The notes under the pieces were generated by a model that searched no databases, was not told the origin of the DNA, and saw only the letters and a list, made by a program, of their open reading frames with translations. 64,000 bases of DNA. It comes from Alteromonas sp. CI.11.F.A3 (lineage in GTDB: Bacteria; Pseudomonadota; Gammaproteobacteria; Enterobacterales; Alteromonadaceae). The position numbers and the translations under genes were made by a program. Location: NCBI RefSeq assembly GCF_032925565.1, contig NZ_CP136708.1:4340001-4404000 (forward strand). The letters are read 5' to 3'. Every line of letters starts with the position of its first letter. The first letter of the stretch is position 1. Positions 58,800 through 64,000 of the stretch are shown here, in pieces.

Positions 58800-59690
58800 A
58801 TGGAAAGCTTCGAAGGCATTGTAGAATTTGTGGCCGTGGCTGAACGCAAAGGTTTTTCAGCAGCAGCAAAGCAACTAGGTTGCAGCACCAGTCACATCAG
58901 TAGACAAATTGCTCGGCTTGAAGCGCGTGTAGGCTGTATTTTACTAGCTCGTTCTACCCGCCAAGTCAATTTAACCGAGAACGGCGCACTTTATTACCAG
59001 CACGCTAAAGACCTGCTCATTGGCCTTCAACAGGCCAATGAGCAGGTAAGCCTTCAGCAGATAACACTTGATGGCGTGCTGCGAGTAAGTGCCGCAGGCG
59101 GATTTGCCGAGCATGCCGTGGCTCCCGCGTTAATGCAATTTGCGTTAGAGCACCCAGAGTTAACCATTGATATGGACTTTAATAGTCGCATGGTTAACTT
59201 TGTGGAAGACGATGTAGACTTTGTTATTCGCTACGGCGAACTGGCCGACTCTAGCCTGATTGCGCGTAAATTAATTGAAAGGCCCATGATGGCGGTTGCC
59301 ACCCGGGAATATTTAGCGCAATTTGGCGAACCTTTACACCCCAGTGATTTGAAAAAGCATAGCTGCGTTATTTCTAATAACGATGTATGGAAGTTTTCAA
59401 ACAATGGCGCACAAGAAAATATAAAAGTGAAAGGCCGTTGGCGCAGTAATAATGCGAATGCGGTACTTGATGCCTGTGAACGAGGTTTGGGTATTGGCTA
59501 CATGCCTAAAAGTACCTTTAGTGCATCGGTTGAAGCTGGGAAGTTACAGCCTATATTGCAACCTTACTGGGGCGACGGGGCAAGCAGTTGGATTGTGTAT
59601 CAGAACAAGCGATTCATGCCCCTTAGGGTACGAATGGCCATTGATTATTTGGTGCAATATTTTGCAGACTGGGAAGACAAAGGGCTTTGA
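58800..59690 (+). CDS. LysR family regulator
   Basis: A 296-residue LTTR. The N-terminal HTH is ESFEGIVEFVAVAERKGFSAAAKQLGCSTSHISRQIARLEARVGCILLARSTRQVNLTENG. The linker helix (KDLLIGLQQANEQVSLQQ) is followed by a substrate-binding domain with VRYGELADSSLIARKLIERPMMAVATREYLAQFG, typical of the CrgA/AaeR-like branch. ATG at 58800. It is divergent from the DJ-1/PfpI gene, its likely target. The segment coding the linker helix contains a perfect 16-bp inverted repeat. Confidence 0.9.
   Translation: MESFEGIVEFVAVAERKGFSAAAKQLGCSTSHISRQIARLEARVGCILLARSTRQVNLTENGALYYQHAKDLLIGLQQANEQVSLQQITLDGVLRVSAAGGFAEHAVAPALMQFALEHPELTIDMDFNSRMVNFVEDDVDFVIRYGELADSSLIARKLIERPMMAVATREYLAQFGEPLHPSDLKKHSCVISNNDVWKFSNNGAQENIKVKGRWRSNNANAVLDACERGLGIGYMPKSTFSASVEAGKLQPILQPYWGDGASSWIVYQNKRFMPLRVRMAIDYLVQYFADWEDKGL
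59011..59047. repeat. Perfect inverted repeat inside the LysR gene
   Basis: ACCTGCTCATTGGCCT (59011-59026), loop TCAAC, and AGGCCAATGAGCAGGT (59032-59047): a 16-bp perfect stem in coding sequence, about 210 bases into the gene. It would fold strongly in the mRNA or in single-stranded DNA. Confidence 0.95.
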
Positions 59691-59770
59691 GGGTATTCAT
59701 AACGTTAATCGCTAACCGTGGCGCTTGGCAAAATTACACCACGGAAGAAAACCGGCCATAAAACATGCTC

Positions 59771-59815
59771 AAAAAAACTGCCAGAAGATATTTCATTAAT
59801 GTACCTGCTGGCAGT
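59771..59815 (-). terminator. Terminator of the DUF1080-GMC operon
   Basis: On the minus strand ACTGCCAG (59815-59808) pairs with CTGGCAGT (59784-59777), followed by TTTTTT. It lies 60 bases beyond the DUF1080 stop. Confidence 0.8.
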
Positions 59816-59875
59816 ATGTATTGATTGCTTATGTTTAGCGTTTAGCTGTATATCAGCAAAGCTTGCGCTTTTTGC

Positions 59876-60682
59876 TTACAACTCTCGCACCCACATGTTT
59901 CTAAAGCTGACTAAATTACCATGATCTTGTAGCTGAAGGGGCTCACAACCATGGGCGTTATATTTAGGTGCACCAATCCACTCGGTAGTGCCCTGAATCT
60001 CTACATGATTTTGTACCACCACTCCGTTGTGGATAACGGTTATGTACCCAGGCGATTCAAGCGCCTCGCCATCGAATACCGGTGCTTTGAAAATAATATC
60101 GTATTCTTGCCATTCACCTGGCGCGCGCATAGCGTTTACCAGTGGAATGGTCTGCTTATACACACTACCCGCTTGCCCATTTGGGTAGGTGGCATTGTTG
60201 TAGGAATCTAGCACCTGAATTTCATAGCGTTGCTGAAAGAAAATACCGCTATTATTTCGTTGTTGCCCTTCCATATCAGGCTCTGGTTGCGGTACCTTCC
60301 ATTCAAGGTGGAGCTGAACATCACAAAAGCTTTGCTTGGTTTTAATATCGCCAGCGCCCGGCTTTACTGTCAGTTCACCGTCTGAAAATTGCCAATTGGC
60401 TTCTCCGCCTTTCACCGACTCCCACGCCGACAAATCACCAGTCAACAATGCTATAGCATCGGAAGGAACTTCATTCTTTTTAGCACTTACCACTGCGGGT
60501 ACTGGTTCCCATACTTCTGTTTTAGCCGCTTGCTTTTCGCGCTCAAGACGCTCTGCACTCTCAGTATTATCAGCAAAAGCCAAAGGCGCCATTAATATTG
60601 CTAGTAAAGCAGCTAATGCTATTGAAGAAGCTGCTTTAATAGAAAAGCCGGTATTAGGCTCTGCGTTTTTCTGTAATGTCAT
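59876..60682 (-). CDS. DUF1080 (3-keto-disaccharide hydrolase-like) exported protein
   Basis: A 268-residue protein with a basic N-terminus and signal segment (ALAALLAILMAPLAFAD). A concanavalin-like DUF1080 domain (PF06439 type) follows: LLTGDLSAWESVKGGEANWQFSDGELTVKPGAGDIKTKQSFCDVQLHLEWKVPQPE ... NNSGIFFQQRYEIQVLDSYNN ... GEWQEYDIIFKAPVF ... VIHNGVVVQNHVEIQGTTEW. Family members hydrolyse 3-keto-glycosides. The ATG at 60682, with AGGGAAA upstream, is preferred over one five codons earlier. It is the last gene of a minus-strand operon with a GMC dehydrogenase, which makes 3-keto sugars in related systems. Confidence 0.88.
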   Translation of the reverse strand: MTLQKNAEPNTGFSIKAASSIALAALLAILMAPLAFADNTESAERLEREKQAAKTEVWEPVPAVVSAKKNEVPSDAIALLTGDLSAWESVKGGEANWQFSDGELTVKPGAGDIKTKQSFCDVQLHLEWKVPQPEPDMEGQQRNNSGIFFQQRYEIQVLDSYNNATYPNGQAGSVYKQTIPLVNAMRAPGEWQEYDIIFKAPVFDGEALESPGYITVIHNGVVVQNHVEIQGTTEWIGAPKYNAHGCEPLQLQDHGNLVSFRNMWVREL

Positions 60683-60738
60683 GTATTTTCCCTGCACTAT
60701 TTGTTTGGTTAGCGGTTAACTATTTTTACGTATAGTCT

Positions 60739-61356
60739 CTATGTAGCCCATGCTTTGTCGCCTTTTTTATAAGGCAATTCGCCATTGTAGTAACCGGGAA
60801 TGGCGACGTAGCGCAGTACCTTGGTAGAACCAACTTTAGAGGTAAAAAAGGTATACAAGGTAAGCTGCTTAAGTAGCGTAAAATAGTGCGGAATAGGCCC
60901 TTCGTTACCCGGTTCCCATTGGCTCGGTTTTGCTGTTGGAATACCGTTACTGATACCTTCAGCCAAATTAGCGGCTTTCGCTTCTGTATCTAGCGTTGAA
61001 AACAAGGTTTCACGCTGCGTACTACTTAATAACAGAAAGTCTTTTTGGAATGTTGCATGACTACGTGCATTTATAGTCTTCATGCCCTCTTTGAACGCTT
61101 TTTGTAGCTTAGGGGTATAACAATCGGCAACAATCACCGGAATAACTGTACCCACATTAGCCGCTTTTGCGCCTGGCGTGTCAGTTTGCGGAATAATAAC
61201 TTCCGCCATTTCATTAATGAGTGCCACATCTTCTTTTGAAAACCCCGTTTCCATCAAAGGCACAGGGGCAACAATGTCATAAGCAAATGCTTTACCGCCT
61301 ACAAGCGCGGTGCCCGTAGCAGTAGCAATGAGTTTCAATAAATCTCTACGTTCCAT
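60739..61356 (-). CDS. Gluconate 2-dehydrogenase subunit 3-like protein, Tat signal
   Basis: A 205-residue small subunit for a GMC dehydrogenase. The N-terminus MERRDLLKLIATATGTALVGGKAFA is a twin-arginine-type signal, and the mature part has the family pattern INEMAEVIIPQTDTPGAKAANVGTVIPVIVADCYTPKLQKAFKEGM ... PIPHYFTLLKQLTLYTFFTSKVGSTKVLRY. The frame is open 47 codons upstream inside the GMC gene, but the ATG at 61356 has GGAGGAA upstream and overlaps the GMC stop by one base (TAATG). The subunit probably carries the folded FAD-containing large subunit through the Tat pathway by hitchhiking. Confidence 0.9.
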   Translation of the reverse strand: MERRDLLKLIATATGTALVGGKAFAYDIVAPVPLMETGFSKEDVALINEMAEVIIPQTDTPGAKAANVGTVIPVIVADCYTPKLQKAFKEGMKTINARSHATFQKDFLLLSSTQRETLFSTLDTEAKAANLAEGISNGIPTAKPSQWEPGNEGPIPHYFTLLKQLTLYTFFTSKVGSTKVLRYVAIPGYYNGELPYKKGDKAWAT

Positions 61357-63041
61357 TACAAGTTCCTCCGCTTTAACTCTTCCACGGCAAAATTTGCAGC
61401 ACGCGCCGTTAACGCCATATAGGTTAGAGAGGGATTTACGCAGCTTGCAGAAGTCATGCACGCCCCGTCGGTAACAAACACATTCGGTGCATCCCACACT
61501 TGGTTATGACCATTTAGAACCGATGTTTTAGCATCACGTCCCATACGTGCAGTACCCATTTCATGGATACCCATACCTGGTGCATAATCTGCGTCCCAAC
61601 CATTCACATTTTTAAGCCCAGCGGCCTCAAACATATCTATGGCGTCTTGCTGCATGTCTTTACGCATTTTCAGTTCGTTTTCTTTTATCTCAACATCCAT
61701 AGCAAGGACGGGCAAACCCCATTTGTCTTTTACGTCTTTGTTCAGATAAATACGATTTGAATGGTCAGGCAACATTTCACCAAAGGCAGTCATGCCTATT
61801 GTCCATCCACCTGGCTCTGACATCGCTTCTTTTAACCCTGCCCCAACCCCTAATTCGGCGACATCTTGTCTCCAACCTGAGCGGCCAGCGCCACCTTGAT
61901 AGCCAAACCCTCGTAGGTAGTCTCGTTTGTCATCGCCCCAGTTTCTAAAGCGCGGTACATAGAATCCACTTGGGCGGCGACCATAGGTATATTTGTCGTC
62001 GTACCCTTCAACTTGCGCAGAAGCTCCAACGCGGAAGTGGTGATCCATTACGTTATGACCTAGCTCGCCACTGCTGCTGCCTAAACCGCCATCCCATACA
62101 TCGGTAGCCGAGTTCATTAGTACCCAGGCAGAGTTAAGTGCCGAAGCATTAACGAACACGATTTTGCTTTTAAAAACGTAAGTCTCGTTCGTTTCAGCAT
62201 CAATAATTTCAACACCAGTCGCGCGCTTTTTGTCTTTATCGTACAAAACCTCTTTCACGATAGAGAACGGACGCAAAGTTAAATTACCGGTTTTCATTGC
62301 CGCAGGTAGGGTAGAAGATTGCGTACTAAAATAGCCCCCAAAAGGACAACCCAACCAGCACTTGTTACGGTATTGACAGTTAGTACGCCCATGTTCAGGC
62401 TTAGGCTCTGTCATGTTAGCAGTACGGCCTGGAATAATGTGCCGTGCACCGCCATAGGTTTTTTGTACTCGCGCGGCTACGTCTTTTTCAACGCAGTTTA
62501 ATGCCATAGCAGGCTGATAAATACCATCAGGCAGCACATCTAAGCCGTCGCGGTTCCCGCTAATACCCGCAAATTTTTCTACGTAGTCATACCACGGTGC
62601 CACATCTTCATATCGAATAGGCCAGTCAACGGCTACGCCTTCTTTACCATTTGCTTCAAAGTCAGCTTTGTTTAAACGATAGCTTTGACGACCCCATAAC
62701 AGTGAACGCCCACCTACGTGATAGCCTCTAAACCAATCGAAACGCTTATCTTCTGAGTAAGGGTTTGCAACTTCGTTGGCCCACATACCATGCGTAGACT
62801 CGTTAAGCGGGTAATCTCGCTTAAGTACTGGATAATCTACTTTCATTGCCTGTGTAGGTAGGTCGCGGTGTGGGTAGTCCCACGCTTCTTTGTGCGCGTT
62901 TTTGTAGTCTTTAACGTGTTCAATGTTTTTACCACGCTCAAGCATTAGTACCTTTAGGCCTTTTTCGGTGAGTTCTTTGGCCGCCCAGCCTCCGCTAATA
63001 CCAGAACCTATTACGATTGCATCGTATTCGTTCGTTGCCAT
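61356..63041 (-). CDS. GMC family FAD oxidoreductase (glycoside 3-dehydrogenase-like)
   Basis: A 561-residue flavoprotein. FAD binding: YDAIVIGSGISGGWAAKELTEKGLKVLMLERG; GMC signature WFRGYHVGGRSLLWGRQSYR; a Cys-rich insert NCQYRNKCWLGCPFGGYFSTQSS typical of electron-transferring GMC dehydrogenases; and the C-terminal active site with His in GIHEMGTARMGRD and Asn in SCVNPSLTYMALTARAANF. There is no signal peptide of its own. With the adjacent subunit 3 it resembles LacA/LacC-type or gluconate-type dehydrogenases that oxidise the C3 hydroxyl of glycosides or C2 of gluconate in the periplasm. A cytochrome subunit is not in the window. Confidence 0.92.
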   Translation of the reverse strand: MATNEYDAIVIGSGISGGWAAKELTEKGLKVLMLERGKNIEHVKDYKNAHKEAWDYPHRDLPTQAMKVDYPVLKRDYPLNESTHGMWANEVANPYSEDKRFDWFRGYHVGGRSLLWGRQSYRLNKADFEANGKEGVAVDWPIRYEDVAPWYDYVEKFAGISGNRDGLDVLPDGIYQPAMALNCVEKDVAARVQKTYGGARHIIPGRTANMTEPKPEHGRTNCQYRNKCWLGCPFGGYFSTQSSTLPAAMKTGNLTLRPFSIVKEVLYDKDKKRATGVEIIDAETNETYVFKSKIVFVNASALNSAWVLMNSATDVWDGGLGSSSGELGHNVMDHHFRVGASAQVEGYDDKYTYGRRPSGFYVPRFRNWGDDKRDYLRGFGYQGGAGRSGWRQDVAELGVGAGLKEAMSEPGGWTIGMTAFGEMLPDHSNRIYLNKDVKDKWGLPVLAMDVEIKENELKMRKDMQQDAIDMFEAAGLKNVNGWDADYAPGMGIHEMGTARMGRDAKTSVLNGHNQVWDAPNVFVTDGACMTSASCVNPSLTYMALTARAANFAVEELKRRNL

Positions 63042-63090
63042 GTTATGTCCCCTTAAACACGTACTTCATGTATGGTGTTTGGTTGTAAAG

Positions 63091-64000
63091 TCATACGTCG
63101 CAGATAGATATCGCTTCTTTAAGCGACTCAATTCTGCCTGCTTTTGTATCTGGTGTTGGAATAAACTCTTGCGCTAAATACCCATCGAAACCTGTGTCTA
63201 AAATAGCCTTAGCAATGGCTGGATAATACAGCTCTTGAGTGCTACCAATTTCGTTTCGCCCTGGCACACCGGCGGTGTGGTAGTGGCCAAAATAAGGATG
63301 GAAATCTCGGATGGTACGAATAATATCGCCCTCGTTAATTTGCATATGATAGATGTCGTACAGCAATGAAAAGTGCTTGCTATCAAGGCGTTTGCATAGC
63401 TGAACACCCCATTTTGAACTATCGGCCATGTAGTCAGGGTGATCTATTTTGCTATTAAACAGCTCCATAAATATCACCACACCACGCTTCTGGGCATGAG
63501 GTAAAATACGCTTTAAACCTGCCACCGCATTGTTCAACCCTTCCTCTTTACTCATCCCACGGGCATTGCCGCTAAAACAAATAAGGTTGGTGTAGCCAGC
63601 ATCAGCGACAAGGTCGATATGCTTTAAGTATCGGGCTTCTAATTCGTCGTGTAGTTCACTGTGAATGAAGCCATCTTCAAGGCTTATTTCAGCGCCATTA
63701 CACATAGAAGAATCAATCCCGTGTTGCTTTAATACAGGCCAATCTTCAGGCCCCACTAAATCAATCGCCGAAAAGTTAAGCTCTTTCACTGTATTACACA
63801 GCTCTTCTATAGAAAGGTCGCCGTAAGTCCAGCGACTAACAGAATGATTAATATTGCCTTTTAGCGATGACTGCTTCAGGCCACTTCCTGTATTACTTGA
63901 TTCTCCGCCTGATATTTCGCCCGCTTTTGCGCCGTAAAAGGCAGAAGGTGCCAAAACACCAGCGCCCGTCAGCGCCATTGCTTTTATTAAACTGCGTCTG
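63091..64000 (-). CDS. Tat-exported TIM-barrel sugar isomerase/epimerase, 5' end missing
   Basis: The gene runs off the right edge. Reading through the edge, the visible N-terminus is RRSLIKAMALTGAGVLAPSAF, a twin-arginine signal; only the first few codons are absent. The mature part is a hydroxypyruvate-isomerase-like AP_endonuc_2 barrel: FSAIDLVGPEDWPVLKQHGI, NLICFSGNARGMSKEEGLNNA, VIFMELFNSKIDHPDYMAD (metal Glu), LLYDIYHMQINEGDI, FGHYHTAGVPGRNEIG, YLAQEFIPT (metal Glu). It precedes the GMC gene by 49 bases on the same strand. In 3-keto-glycoside loci such enzymes act on keto-sugar intermediates. Confidence 0.88.
   Translation of the reverse strand, partial: RRSLIKAMALTGAGVLAPSAFYGAKAGEISGGESSNTGSGLKQSSLKGNINHSVSRWTYGDLSIEELCNTVKELNFSAIDLVGPEDWPVLKQHGIDSSMCNGAEISLEDGFIHSELHDELEARYLKHIDLVADAGYTNLICFSGNARGMSKEEGLNNAVAGLKRILPHAQKRGVVIFMELFNSKIDHPDYMADSSKWGVQLCKRLDSKHFSLLYDIYHMQINEGDIIRTIRDFHPYFGHYHTAGVPGRNEIGSTQELYYPAIAKAILDTGFDGYLAQEFIPTPDTKAGRIESLKEAISICDV

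Overview
The window reads as a chromosomal segment of a marine gammaproteobacterium of the Alteromonadaceae, close to Alteromonas. This rests on the protein sequences (ParC, AcnA, GlnK/AmtB, PBP1b, ribosomal proteins), moderate GC content, small intergenic gaps and the conserved set mrcB-hrpB-thpR. No database search was possible. I see no phage, transposase, CRISPR array, rRNA or tRNA. Most of the window is core genome.

Layout. 1-4.6 kb: the 5' end of parC, divergent from a BarA-like hybrid histidine kinase with a 7TMR-DISM sensor, then a DUF2982 gene and an overlapping 47-residue membrane ORF. 4.6-9.7 kb: an RND pump (adaptor and permease) divergent from its TetR regulator, with a perfect 15-bp operator between them. 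9.8-15.9 kb: pyrB overlapping hemL, a membrane-anchored class III cyclase, a DyP-type protein lacking its catalytic Asp and Arg, and a secreted gamma-glutamyltransferase. 16-17.8 kb: glnK-amtB with a readable sigma-54 promoter and NtrC site. 17.9-22.6 kb: a TonB-like membrane protein, an exporter, an AraC regulator carrying an in-frame 18-bp tandem repeat, a DUF808 protein, and an unrecognised two-gene small-protein operon with a sigma-54-type promoter and an upstream dyad. 22.6-31.3 kb: mrcB, a small ORF, an MltB-like transglycosylase, hrpB, thpR and purU. 31.5-40.4 kb: YgjV-like protein, Dcp lipoprotein peptidase, a chemoreceptor, two exported unknowns and a CPA1 antiporter.

40.7-44.3 kb carries LPS inner-core genes (waaA, a GT9 heptosyltransferase, a GT4 enzyme). 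44.4-49.3 kb is the complete S10 ribosomal operon (rpsJ to rpsQ, minus strand) with its promoter and a structured leader. It ends in a strong terminator after rpsQ, with no rplN/spc operon following. 49.8-59.7 kb: an orphan GAF-MshEN-GspE ATPase, a Sel1 protein, acnA, gpmA, an iron alcohol dehydrogenase, and a DJ-1/PfpI protein divergent from a LysR regulator that contains a perfect 16-bp inverted repeat. 59.9-64 kb: a minus-strand operon (DUF1080 protein, gluconate-dehydrogenase-subunit-3-like protein, GMC oxidoreductase, Tat-exported TIM-barrel isomerase, the last running off the window) that resembles a periplasmic 3-keto-glycoside pathway.

The best candidate for something undescribed is the sigma-54-type small-protein operon at 21.9-22.6 kb. 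Next come the degenerate DyP protein, the detached S10 operon and the repeat or hairpin structures in the AraC and LysR genes.
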